A program made the position numbers and the translations under genes. This document shows positions 1 to 10,195 of a stretch of DNA of 64,000 nt, piece after piece. The DNA is from Tolypeutes matacus (Eukaryota > Chordata > Mammalia > Cingulata > Chlamyphoridae): the NCBI GenBank assembly GCA_026826555.1, contig JAKSZT010033882.1, forward strand, positions 1-64,000, written 5' to 3'. Under the pieces are notes generated by a model. That model did not search any database. It had not been told where the DNA came from and worked only from the letters and a program-made list of their open reading frames with translations. The stretch's first letter is position 1. Each line of letters begins with the position of its first letter.

Positions 1-815
1 TAGAGAATTCGTGGCTGGAAGTTTTTTTCTTTTAGTGTTTTGACTATGTCATACCACTGTCTTCTTGCCTCCATGGTTTCAGCTGAGAAATCAGCACTTA
101 ATCTTATTGTGCTTCCCTTGTATGTGATGGTTCTCTTTTCTCTTGCTGCCTTGAGTATTTTCTCTTTGTCTTGAGCATTGGACAGTTTGACAAGTATATG
201 TCTTGGAGTTGGCCTGTTGGGATTTATACTATTTGGGGTGCGCTGTGCTTCCTGAATCTGCACATCCATCTCTCTCAATAGAGTTGGGAAGTTTTCAGCC
301 ATAACTTCCTTCAACACTCCTTCTGTTCCCTTTCCCTTCTCTTCTCCTTCTGGGATGCCCATAATGCGTATGTTTGTACGTCTTGCATTATCGGTTAATT
401 CTCTGAGACCATACTGGATTTTTTCTATCTTTTTGTCTATCTTTTCTACAATCTCTTTGATTTCAACTGTATGGTCTTCCATATCACCAATTCTTTCCTC
501 TGCCTGTTCAATTCTGCTGCCATGTGAGTCCAGCGTCTTTTTCATTTCTTGACTTGTGTCTTTGTTCGCCATCATATCCATTACCTTTTTAGGTGTGTTA
601 GCTATTTTTTCAGTATGTTCTCCCAGTGTCTTCTTTATATCCTTAATCTCTTCCTTCAGTTCTTTAAGTTGGTCCATGATATTTGTTTGGATAGCTTTGA
701 TTAGTTGTTCGATGTACTGCATTGTTTCCTGGTTTTTATTTTGTGCACTGGACTGGTCCATGTTTTCCAGTTTTTCAGAGTCATTTGTATTTTTCTGTTG
801 CCCTCTGGTCATCAT
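1..815 (-). CDS. L1 ORF1 protein (ORF1p), open, 3'-partial at window edge
   Basis: ORF1p is the trimeric nucleic-acid chaperone of the L1 ribonucleoprotein and binds L1 RNA in cytoplasmic granules. Read from the double ATG at 815 the frame stays open to base 1, about 271 codons, with no stop or frameshift. The N-terminal part (roughly residues 20-130) is a Lys/Glu-rich heptad coiled coil (e.g. KELKEEIKDIKK). The RRM-like middle has RIMGIPEGEEKGKG, and the C-terminal domain begins with RPTPRHILVK and continues through KAAREKRTITYKG and ADFSAETMEARRQW. The copy in L1-A carries two 1-base deletions that this one lacks. The stop codon and roughly 50 residues are outside the window. Start choice: the first of two adjacent Met codons followed by TRGQQ, conserved in L1-A and L1-C. 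Coding sequence is seen directly; function is family knowledge. Confidence 0.88.
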   Translation of the reverse strand, partial: MMTRGQQKNTNDSEKLENMDQSSAQNKNQETMQYIEQLIKAIQTNIMDQLKELKEEIKDIKKTLGEHTEKIANTPKKVMDMMANKDTSQEMKKTLDSHGSRIEQAEERIGDMEDHTVEIKEIVEKIDKKIEKIQYGLRELTDNARRTNIRIMGIPEGEEKGKGTEGVLKEVMAENFPTLLREMDVQIQEAQRTPNSINPNRPTPRHILVKLSNAQDKEKILKAAREKRTITYKGSTIRLSADFSAETMEARRQWYDIVKTLKEKNFQPRIL

Positions 816-2592
816 ATTATCTTGATGGGTTTGTTCAGTTGATTAGCTTTTCTCTATGCTCTAGAATTTTATTTAGCTGTTGGTTCTGCGTGTGAGTTAA
901 GTTTTCTCTTTGGCAGTTTTTCTTCTTATTTTATTTCCTTACTTCTTTCTATGTTCCCTTGAAGGCAAAAGGTTAGGGCCAGAGGAATCAAAAGATGTAA
1001 GGAAGGCAGAAGGATAATAGAAATATTGATAAAAGATAGAAGAGGGGCAAAATGAGACTTAATGAGATGAATATTTAACTTGTGTAGGCAGTGTAGAGTA
1101 CTAGGAAAAAATATGGAGTTCCTATAATGGACTGGGAAAACAAATGGAGGAATATATATATATAGTGATTTAGAAGGCTAGAATTATGAGGAGGTAGAGA
1201 AATAGTAGAGAATGGTCTGAAAGGAAAAAGTTAATACTAATAAAAAAAAAAAAAAAGAAAAAAGAAGAAGAAAACAAAATAGATGGGATAGAAATTGACA
1301 CCCTTAAGTTGTGGGCCTATGAAAAAATGTTGTCTCTAACAGCCACAACAGAAAACAGAAGGCAGAAACATGCAGGAAGGATAAGCGATAGTTTGTAATA
1401 CAGAATCAATATATACAGCGAGTGGGAAATTACTGAATAAGAAGCCCAGCAAAGAAGCGACCAGCTGGCAGCACCTATTTAAAAAAAAAATAGAAGGAAA
1501 AAGGAAGGGGGGAGGAAAATGGGAATAATAGCAATAGACCAGAAAGTAACAGAGAGAAACCAAAGATCCACACAGGCAAGCAGTCATACAGAGCTAAGGG
1601 GGGTCAATGATTCCCCTAGGGTCCACGTGGATCCTTCCTGCCTACTTGTGTTTATCAATGAATTTCCCCACAGGGTTCTATATGCAGGTCCTGAAGCAGC
1701 TTTTAGCTATTAAACTAAATTAAAAAGAATTTATTTTTCATTTGTTGAGGTGACCTCACTTTTTTTTAGCCAAATGCAGGACCCAAAATAATTCCTCTTC
1801 TAGACCAACCCCCTTACGGAAGGGACCCTAGCTGGGCCCATGGAAATTAATCAAGCACGTCCCACTTTCTGGACTCCCCAGGTTAGCTGAAACTCTGATG
1901 TTAGTCAGTGAGGAGTGCTAAAGACGGTTGATTCCGCCCCTTCTGGCGCCGAGCTCCAGCGTCACCGGGCTGCTCAGTAAATCAGTTTGAGTGCAGATTC
2001 GCGTCTGCTCTCAGCCTAATGCTGCTTCAGGTCGGCTTATCTGCTCCCCAAAGCTATGGGGCGGTGCAGGCAGCCAGATCAATGTCTAAAAATATAAAAT
2101 ATCCTTCCCTGTCTTCCAAGGGAACCCTCCCTTCTTTGGGAAGTGTCCCTTCCTCCTGGCTCCGCAGCGGCCCGGGTCTTATCCCTGGGTGCCTAGGGAA
2201 ATCAGCTGCGTTCCCGGACCAAAATCCCCCCTCCGGTTCACCGGGTGCTGACTAGCTCGTTTGCTCTGTTCACACAAGGTCCAAGGGGCGCCAGGCAGAC
2301 AGTTCCCCAGAAAATAAAACTTTTTCGCCCGCCCGCGGCTCCAAATGGCCGTTTTATTTTTTTTTTTCCCTAACCGCGGGGCTCAGCCGCCTGTGCCAAC
2401 CTCCACCGGCAGCCTCAAAACTCACGAATCTCCGCCGTTCGGTCCACGCCGCCGATCCGCGCAGATAGATATCCCAAGCCTCTCACTCCACGCGTGCACA
2501 GCACAGATCCCCGGGTAGGACCCCGTCCCCAATCCGCCTTGCTCTGGGAGCTTGCAGTGTGCGCCCTCCTACACCAACGCCATCTTGCCCCG
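816..2592 (-). promoter_or_regulatory. L1 5'UTR / internal RNA polymerase II promoter of L1-0
   Basis: About 1.8 kb between the L1 5' terminus and the ORF1 start. The distal part (about 1900-2590) is GC- and CpG-rich, unlike the AT-rich surroundings; the proximal part is purine-rich on the plus strand (A-runs near 1245). At 2579-2586 the minus strand reads AAGATGGC, the YY1-type site that positions transcription start in known L1 elements. That it is an active promoter is inference; methylation or expression is not visible from sequence. Confidence 0.7.
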
Positions 2593-3320
2593 GAGTCACA
2601 TACTACCTCTTGTAATGGATCTTTTGACAAACAGATGCTCTTAATTTTACTATAGTCCATTTGAACCCACTTCTATTTTAGTAGTTTTGTGCCTTGTATA
2701 GTAAATCTTTTCTTATTCTAAATTCACCAAGAATACCAATAAAAATTGAATTGTTTTCTCATGTTTGTATCTGCAAGCCACTTGAAACAGATTTTGTGCA
2801 TGATGTCCAAATATTTTATTTCTTAAAGGATATCCATTTGACATGGTACCATTTATTGAAAAGACTATTCTTTCTCTACTGTACTGCAGTGTCATATCTG
2901 TCATAAATTGGCTGATGATATATATATATTGTGACCTCACCCCATAATGCTTGTTGGGAGTTTAATCATTAGTAGGTAAAACAGTTTGTTTCTATTCAGT
3001 GTGCTAAGAGTTTTTTTCCCCATGAATGATGTTGAAATGCGTTTTCTGAGTCTATTGAGATGATTATATTATTTCTCACATTTATGCTGTCAATGTCGTG
3101 GGATAAACTAACAGTATATTGAGTTATAATGTTAAACCAACCTTTTCTTGCATAGTTTGAGTAAATGCACTTGATCATGATGTATTTTCATTTTCTTTAT
3201 TTCTGGATTTGATTTGTTACTATTTCGTGAAGGACTTTTGCATCCATGTCATGAGAAATATTGGTGTACAAAATTCTTTTCTTGTAATATCCTTGAAAAT
3301 TTGGAGTTCAAGGTAATGTT
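2593..3320 (-). mobile_element. Ancient L1 ORF2 (reverse transcriptase) fragment
   Basis: Minus-strand translation gives a degenerate L1 RT segment: GWFNI, then NNIIISIDSENAFQHH, matching the order [17 protein letters not shown] and [16 protein letters not shown] in L1-A, with several substitutions and frame breaks. The more distal plus-strand text resembles L1 ORF2 endonuclease-to-RT antisense. Much more diverged than L1-0, so it is probably older DNA into which L1-0 inserted. Exact ends are uncertain. Confidence 0.7.
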
Positions 3321-4025
3321 AACCTTTTAAAAGTTAATAAATATGTAGCATTTACTTATTACCAACTTACAAAAATATTTATGAAGCTGTTGAATGAACA
3401 CAAAAATTTGTAGCTGAGTGCTTAATTAACATTGTAATCATATCAAACTGTCCAATTTGTTCCTACACTTTATTTTTGTATCCTAATTTTGAGAAAGTCC
3501 TGATTCTTGCAAAAGTAGCTGCAAATAGAAATATATCTTAGGTTCATGGGATATATCAGCATCCTTTAAAAGTAATCAGAGTTGGTGGGAGTATTTGGGA
3601 TCTTCAGAAAGATGTTTTCCTCTTAACAGAAACAGATTGGTAAGCCATAGCTAAAAATTTAAACCTAGTATATTGAATTTATACACTTTGTTACAGTATC
3701 ATGATAGTATATAGATATGTAGTAATTAATAATTTAAATCAATTGAATGCTTCTCCCCCTCAACACAAACGTTGAACTTCATGAAAATTGCTTTGCAGCA
3801 ACAGCTGTAGATGAATTATCAAATATGATAACTATTGACTTTGAAAGACTTTTTCTTAAAAAGAATTGACCCTTAACAATGACAATATTGATTCAAAAGC
3901 ATTATGAGTAAAATATGTAGGTGTTTTTATTTCTCTCTCTAAGGTAATGAGTAGAAAATAAGTTGACCACAATTTAAAGGATAGGCAGGGTCAGTTTCTC
4001 TATGGAAATTTTTTGTAGAAAAATG
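3321..4025. other. Unassigned AT-rich DNA
   Basis: About 700 bases with no credible open frame, RNA gene or recognisable repeat. It lies between an ancient L1 fragment and the OR pseudogene and could be OR 3'-flanking sequence. Confidence 0.5.
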
Positions 4026-4480
4026 TTATTGTTTTGTTTCTTTGGAAACTTTTTCTTTTCCAGTCAGACTCTTCATGGCCCCCTTGAACTCCTTGTTACT
4101 TAGTGTGTAGATCAGTGGGTTCAAGCTGGGAGTAACAGTGAAATAAAAAGTACTGAGAAGTTTACTGTCATTTTGAGGTGGACTGTTTCCTGGTTGAATG
4201 TACATGTAGATAACAGTCCTTTAGAAGATGAATACCACAATGAGATGGAGGAACTGGTCCCAAATGCTTTTTTCCTCCCTGTTGCAGATTTGATCTCGAC
4301 TACAGCTGAAGCAATGAAGTCATATGAAAGCAGAATCAGATGTGGTGCAAGGAAAATTTTAAAATGCAAATAAAGTTTCTTCCATGGCTGTGGTGCCCAC
4401 ACATGCAATCTTGACCATTGCAGATATTTTAGAAAATAGTGATATAGGTAGTGGTTCTTTCACTGAAGATGACTTCAGGG
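4026..4480 (-). pseudogene. Olfactory receptor pseudogene, C-terminal half
   Basis: Remnant of a class II odorant GPCR. On the minus strand: the second extracellular loop (SKISAMVKIACVGTT), TM5 with LILLSYDFIASAVVEIKSA, the intracellular loop GRKKAFGTSSS (a changed form of the RKAFSTCSSH signature), then after a frame break in TM6-TM7 the motif YFTVTPSLNPLIYTLSNKE and a C-terminal tail ending in TAA at 4026-4028. TM1 to TM4 are absent; a SINE fragment begins at 4483, right at the upstream break, followed by L1 sequence. Disabled by 5' truncation and at least one frameshift. Assignment to OR is firm; family is not resolved. Confidence 0.88.
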
Positions 4481-4482
4481 AA

Positions 4483-4597
4483 AGCAGCTGTGGCTCAATT
4501 GGTTGGGCTCCCATTTATCATATGGGAGGCCCCGGGTTGGATTCTCAGGGCCTCCTGGTAAAGGCAAGCCGGCCCTTGGGGTGCAGTGAGCTGACAG
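4483..4597 (+). mobile_element. Xenarthran-type tRNA-derived SINE, 3'-truncated
   Basis: The tRNA-like head GCAGCTGTGGCTCAATTGGTT (A-box region), followed by ATATGGGAGGCCCCGGGTT (around the B box), matches the minus-strand SINE at 8395-8587 with scattered differences. The body ends near GTGAGCTGA and lacks the A-rich tail seen in the other copy; L1 antisense sequence follows. It is probably truncated by later rearrangement, since it abuts the OR break on one side and an ancient L1 on the other. Confidence 0.8.
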
Positions 4598-5566
4598 AAT
4601 GTCTTTCCACTTATTAGGTCTTCTTTGAGATTTCTTTTTGCAATGTGTTGTAGTTTTTCTTGTACAAGCCCTTTATATCCTTGGTTACATTTATTCCTAA
4701 ATATTTAATTCTTTTAGTTGCTTTTGTAAATTTCTTAATTTCCTCTTCAGATTGTTCATTTCTAGTGTGTAGAAACACCGCTGATTTTTGCAATTAATAT
4801 TGTGCACTGCCAGTCTTTTGGATTCATTTGTTAATTCTAATAACTTTATTGTGTGTTTTTCAACATTTCCTATATTTAGAATCCTGTCATCTGCAAATAG
4901 TGAAAGTTTTACTTCTTCCTTTCCAGTTTGGATGTCTTTTATTTCTTTTTCTTGCCTAATTGTTATAACTAGAACTTCCAGTACAATGTTGAATAACAGT
5001 GGTGATATTGTCTTGTAGCTGATCTTAGAATGAAAGCTTTCAGTTTTTCACCACTGAGTATGATGTTAGCAGTGGGTTTTTCATATATGTCCTTTACCAT
5101 GTTGAGGAAGTTTCCTTCTATTCCTAGTTTTGTAACTTATGTTGTCAATAAGGGTACTGGATTTTGCCCTGTATATATCTTTTCTGTGTCAAATGAGAAG
5201 GTCATGTGAGTTTTTTCTTTGTTCTGCTAATGTGGTTTATTACATTAATTGGTTTTCTTATATTGCATGCCTGGAATATACATCACTTGATCATGGTATA
5301 TAACTTTTAATGTGTTTATTGGATTCAGTTTGCTAGTATGTTTGAAAATTTTTGCATATATATCCATAAGGGGTATTGGTCTGTAGTTTTCTTTCTTGTC
5401 ATATCTCTATCTGGCTTTGGTATGAGGGTGATTTTGGCCTCATAGAAATGAGTTATAGAGTGTTCACCACTTTTCACTTTTTGGAAGAATTTGAGCAGAA
5501 TTGGAGTTGTCTTCTTGGAATATTTGGTAGAATTCCCTTATGAAGCCATCTGGTCCTGGGATTTTT

Positions 5567-6048
5567 ATTTTTATTTTTATTTTTATTTTTTTTATTATGG
5601 GTAAAAATCAAAATTCTCACAATACATACAAACATTTGCAAAATGATATATAAATATATATGCATATATGTGTATTTGCTTACAAAAATGTTATTTATAT
5701 ATATATATACATATATTTTAAGAGGTGCTTAGATTACCCAAAATATTACACGGAACCCACTGGGATTCCCATGTTGCCCACCTCCCACACCTCCCACCAC
5801 ATCCCACACAAACATCTCCCACAGTGTGGCCCACCACCCTTAATGAACTTACACATCCTGGAGCCTTGCCATGGACTAGAGTGGACTTGATGGTATTCTC
5901 TTGTTCACATATGGTGATTCTAGCAATGCAAGAAATTATAACAATGAGGTGGAGCTAGTGGCCACTTGACACTTTTGGGGTAGGGAGGGGATGAGCAGTT
6001 GAAATACAGGGGCTTCTTTGGGAGTTGGAGGTTATCCTGAGTACTGTT
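5567..6048 (-). mobile_element. 5'-truncated young L1 3' end, nested in ancient L1
   Basis: It is a minus-strand L1 3'UTR: its poly(A) side is the T-rich/ATTTT run at 5567-5595, followed by the family-specific end (revcomp of ATTATGGGTAAAAATC, TA-rich block, then the CACCTCCCAC-rich block) seen also at 12972, 44500 and 60765. GGGATTTTT occurs at 5558-5566 and again at 6049-6057. Joining the flanks recreates the expected L1 ORF2 antisense order, from the TGGTCCTGGG codons straight into the next conserved segment, which gives a clean empty site. Confidence 0.88.
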
Positions 6049-8394
6049 GGGATTTTTTGTTGTTGGAAGTTTTTTAATAACTGATTCAATCCCTTTGCTA
6101 GTTATTTGTCTGTTGAGATCATCTATTTCTTTTTGAGTCAGTGTAGGGTCTTCATGTATTTCTAGGAATTTGTCCATTTTATCTAGGTTATCTCATTTGT
6201 GGACATACAGTTGTTCATGCTATCCTCTTATAAACCTTTTTATTTCTGTGGGTCCTTAGTAATGTTCCCTCTTTTATTTCTAAGTTTAGTTATTGATGCC
6301 TCTTTGTTTTTTCTTTGACGGTCTAGTTAAAAACTTGTCTTTTTATTGATCTTTTCTGGGAACCAACTTTTGGTTGTCTTGAGTCTGTGTATAGGTTTTT
6401 AAAATTCTTTATTTCATTTATCTCTGCTAATATATTTGTTATTTCCACCCTTCTGCTTGCTTTGGGTTTAGTTTGCTCTTCTTTTTCTAGAACATCTATG
6501 TGTAAAGTTAGGTCTTTGACTTGAGATCTTCTTTTTAATGTAAGCATTTAAATCTATAAATTTCCCTCTCAGCACTGCCATTTGCATCCCATAAGCTTCT
6601 GTATTTTATGCTTGCATTTTCATTTGTTTCAAGATATTTCCTAATTTCCCTTGTGATTTCTTTTTTGACTCATTGTTTGTTTAAGAATATGTTGTTTAAT
6701 TTCCACATATTTGTTAATTTTCCATTTCTCTCTCTATTATTGATTCCTTGCTTCATTCCATTGTGGTGGGAGAATATACATTGTATCATTTCAATATTCT
6801 TTTATTAATTTTGACTTGTTCTTTGAGCTAATATATAGCCTATTCTGGAGAACAATCCATGTTCACTAGAGAAAAATATGTAACCTGTTGCTTTTGGACG
6901 AAGTGTTACATATTTGTCTGTTAGGCCTAGTTGGTTTTTAGTTTTAGTTGGTTGAGCGTGTCATTCAAGTTTTCTGTTTCTTTACTTATTTTCTGTTCAG
7001 ATATTCTGACCATTATTGAAAGTGGTGTATTGAATTCTCCTACTATTAAGGTAGAACTGCCTATTTATCCCTTCAAATTTGTTAATATTTGCTTCATATA
7101 CTTCGGGGCTCTGCTGTTGAGTTCATTTATATTTATATAATTATAATGTCTGCTAGTTGGATTGACCCCTTTATCAGTATAAATTGATCTTCCTTGCACT
7201 TATAACAGTATTTGTTTTATCTGATATTATATAAGTACCCCAGCTCTCTTTTGGTTGCTATTAACAAGGTTTATATATGTTTTCCATCTCTTCACTTTCT
7301 GCCTACTTGTGTCTTTTATTTAAGGTGAATCTCTTATAGCCAGAATTTAATTTGAACATTTAAAAAAATATCTATTCTGCCTATCTCTGCCTTTTGACTG
7401 GAGAGATTAATCCATTTACATTTAAAGTAACTACTGATAATATAAGACTTTCTTTTGCCATTTTTCTATTTTTTCTCTGTAAGTCTTATAACATTTTTGA
7501 TCCTCAATCTTTTGTTAATGTTTACTTTCATATTTATTTAATTTTTATTGTACCATTTTGAGTCATCCTCACTTCTTTATTAATGTATTTTTCATATATT
7601 TTCTTTTTTGTTACCTTGGGGCTAGAATATAACATCCTAAATCTATAACAATAACAATTGCTTTGATACTGACTTAATTTGAATAGCATACACATCATGT
7701 TGTTCATTTATTGTGGTCCTCATCTCTCTTAATTCTTTTTCTGTGTTTTACTTTATCTCCTTGAATATACTAAAGATTTTTTTTTTTAAGTCTTTTCAAG
7801 AATGTCCAAAATCCAATGGTGGTTTTTTGTTCCTTTGATGGGTCATCACGTCTTGTTTCTTTGTTTATCTTATAATCATTTGTTGCACACTGTACATTTT
7901 AATATTTTAAAGTATTAACTCTGGTATTAGTACCTGAAATGTCTGTTCCTTTAGTTTGTATTGAGCTTGTGGTATGACAGCAATATCCTTGAGTGCCAGG
8001 AGCTAACAAAAGCAAACCAACCAAAGCAAACAGCATCTTTCACAGTCTTTGAAAATTGGCTTTACTTTGGCTGGTGGTTTCTTTCAGAACTTAATCCTCC
8101 TACCAAGATGATCAAATATAGTTGAATATGAAGTGCAGGGTCCTCTGTCTTGTCTGAGCCTGTGTGGAGCTCTGGAATCTGCTTCTTATCTAGGCTTGTG
8201 CTTGTTCATGGTCTTAGGAATTCCCCAGTTTACAGTTTACACGAGTTCTAATGCTCCTTTTGACATAGACTTTCACCCTCTCCTGGGTTTTATAATTTAT
8301 GACTTAATGCAGGCCCAAGGCTGCTTCAATTTAATTGTTTCTTATACTACTTTAGCTCTCTGCAAGCTGCTTGTCTGTCTTCAGTACAAATTCT

Positions 8395-8587
8395 TTTTTT
8401 TTTTTTTTTTTTTTTTTAAAGATTTTTATTTATTTATTCATTTATCCCCCCTTGCTGCTTGTGCTCGCTGGGTCAGCTAACCACGCCGTGCGGGCGGGCT
8501 TGCCTTCACCAGGAGGCCCCGGGAACCGAACCCGGGGCCTCCCATATGGTAAACGGGAGCCCTACTGATTGAGCCACAGCCGCTTCC
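8395..8587 (-). mobile_element. Full tRNA-derived SINE (DAS-like), 16-bp TSD
   Basis: Reading the minus strand: head GGGAAGCGGCTGTGGCTCA (A box), GGTTCGGTTCC (B box), a short GC-rich unique body, then the A-rich tail (TAAATAAATA repeats and a run of A, seen on the plus strand as T at about 8394-8417). The 16-base direct repeat CTTCAGTACAAATTCT flanks it at 8379-8394 and 8588-8603. Pol III transcribed and mobilised in trans by L1 enzymes, as known for SINEs of this structure. Family naming is from memory of xenarthran SINEs. Confidence 0.9.
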
Positions 8588-9124
8588 CTTCAGTACAAAT
8601 TCTGCGATTGCATTCCAGTGACAAGATTCCTGATCCAGTCTTTAGGTTTCCACTGGATAAATGGGTACTAGCATACAGACACCCCATTATGTGCATAGGG
8701 ATAACTCTGCTCCCTCTGGACAGGTACAGGTTGACTCCACATTACACTTGGGAGAAAGCAGACACTGCAAGCTTCATGTACCATTTTTCAGGCTGCTTTT
8801 TCTTGAGTCAGCACTTGCTCAGTTACTGAAACCCTTAAATTGTTACCTGGAGTTTTGAGGAAGATGGCTCTGGCAGTTAATTTTATACATAGATGCGTAA
8901 AATAACCATATCTTTTAAATTTATCCAAATATTAATGATGTCTAATGTTTTTTTCATTCTGTTCTGTATATTTAAACTTCCCTTTAACCTGAAAGGCTTT
9001 TTGATCTTTTTTTTCCCCTGTTCTTTTCTTTCAGATGAGTTCTCTAAGTTTTTTTAGCCAGAAAATGTCTTTATTTTGCCTTCATTTTGAAGGATATTTT
9101 CCCTGCACAAAATTGATAAATGAC

Positions 9125-9850
9125 ACCAGATGCAAATCTAAAATCTCAGCAATCCCCAAGCAGGATAAATAGAAAGATAATCACACTAAGCATCTTATAA
9201 CAGGCTGCCAAAGTCCAAAGATAAAAGAAAATCTGAAAAAGAAGCTGGAGAAATGAAATATAACAATAATTAGGGATATCATCAGGAACAATGAAAGCCA
9301 CAAGACAATAAAACGTCACATTTAAGGGAGAGAAAACAGCTATCAAGTCAGATTATTATTTATTTTTCACTGAGATTGGGAGCTTCTGATCTTGTGGATA
9401 TATTCTATCTCTTGACTCTTTGTGCTGCTGTACAAGGGTATGTCCAATATGTAAAAATTCACTGAGTTGTACACTTATGATTTTTATACTTTTCCAGAAG
9501 TATGTTATATTTAAATGGAAAAGTTTAATAAGCAAAATCACATCACAAAGGATACCAAAAAAATCTTATTCAACACTCCATAATATGTAAAGAATGCTCA
9601 GAAATCAGAAAGACAAAGACTTACAACCTAATAAGGAAATGGGCAACAGCATTTTCAAATATGGGCAGATATCTCACAACAACAGGAAATGGCATACAAA
9701 CATACAAAAAATAATCTCAACCTCATTCACAATAAGAGAAATTCAAAATAAAATGACCTTGAGATAATTTCTTAACTATAAGTTTGGAGCATAATCTATA
9801 AATTTGAAAACATACTATATTAGTTAGGCTCTGTGGAAAACTAAATGACA
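9125..9850 (+). mobile_element. Mosaic of ancient plus-strand L1 pieces
   Basis: Three pieces are recognised. About 9125-9350 resembles L1 ORF1 C-terminal coding (patches like AATCTCAGCAATCCCCAAGCA and ACAATGAAAGCCACAAGACA). About 9440-9535 resembles an L1 3' terminus of older subfamilies (CACTGAGTTGTACACTTATG). About 9595-9760 resembles ORF2 near the 3' third (AAGGAAATGGGCAACAG, then GAGAAATTCAAAATAAAATG). All are heavily diverged with no open frame. Confidence 0.55.
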
Positions 9851-9904
9851 TACTTCTCATTAGGCTCTAACAAAAAGGTACCTTGCACAAAGTAAACACT
9901 AAAT

Positions 9905-10195
9905 ATTCTTTTTATTTTCTTCTTATATTTATCAATATGGTCCATTACACTAATTGATATTATTGTCTTGAACCACCCTTGCATACCTGGGATAAAACCC
10001 ACTTGATTGTGGTATATAATTTTTTAAATGTGCCCTTGGATTCTGTTTGCAAGTATTATGTTGAGGATTTATGCATCTATATTCATTTGAGATATTGGTC
10101 TATAATTTTTCATTTTTTGTAGTGTCTTTATCTGGTTTTGGTACTGGGATAATATTGACTACATAGTCTTTTTAAGATTCATGAGTTGGATATAT
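9905..10195 (-). mobile_element. Ancient L1 ORF2 (RT) fragment, antisense
   Basis: Plus-strand text contains L1 RT antisense landmarks in order: the block around ACCACCCTTGCATACCTGGG, ATAAAACCCACTTGATTGTGG, GATATTGGTCTATAATTTTT, and TATCTGGTTTTGGTACTGGG. These equal 49270-49455 in L1-A at much lower identity. Lies in opposite orientation to the plus-strand fragment just before it. Confidence 0.75.

Larger units (their letters stand above)
1..2592 (-). mobile_element. Young L1 retrotransposon, 5' part (L1-0), runs off left edge
   Basis: The stretch aligns by eye almost base for base with 51232-53824, the 5' part of the complete L1-A. It contains, on the minus strand, a GC-rich 5'UTR and then ORF1. 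The 5' boundary is set at about 2592, where the minus strand begins GGGGCAAGATGGCG, a typical L1 5' terminus with a YY1-like site. A full 5' end and an open ORF1 suggest a recent insertion that may be full length; the rest (end of ORF1, ORF2, 3'UTR, poly(A)) lies left of the window. No TSD can be tested because the 3' end is outside. Confidence 0.92.
4612..9120 (-). mobile_element. Ancient L1, antisense, carrying two nested insertions
   Basis: Plus-strand text reads as diverged L1 antisense in the expected order. ORF2 RT lies at 4618-5557 (FADD region near 4890; SPGPDGF region near 5545). ORF2 N-terminal/endonuclease sequence spans about 6058-7420. The ORF1/5' region, including an ORF1-like patch near 9030-9110, lies beyond. 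All frames are broken. It is interrupted by a young L1 tail (5567-6048) and a SINE (8395-8587). The part between 7450 and 9000 is only weakly recognisable, so the far end is uncertain and may include other ancient repeats. Confidence 0.65.
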
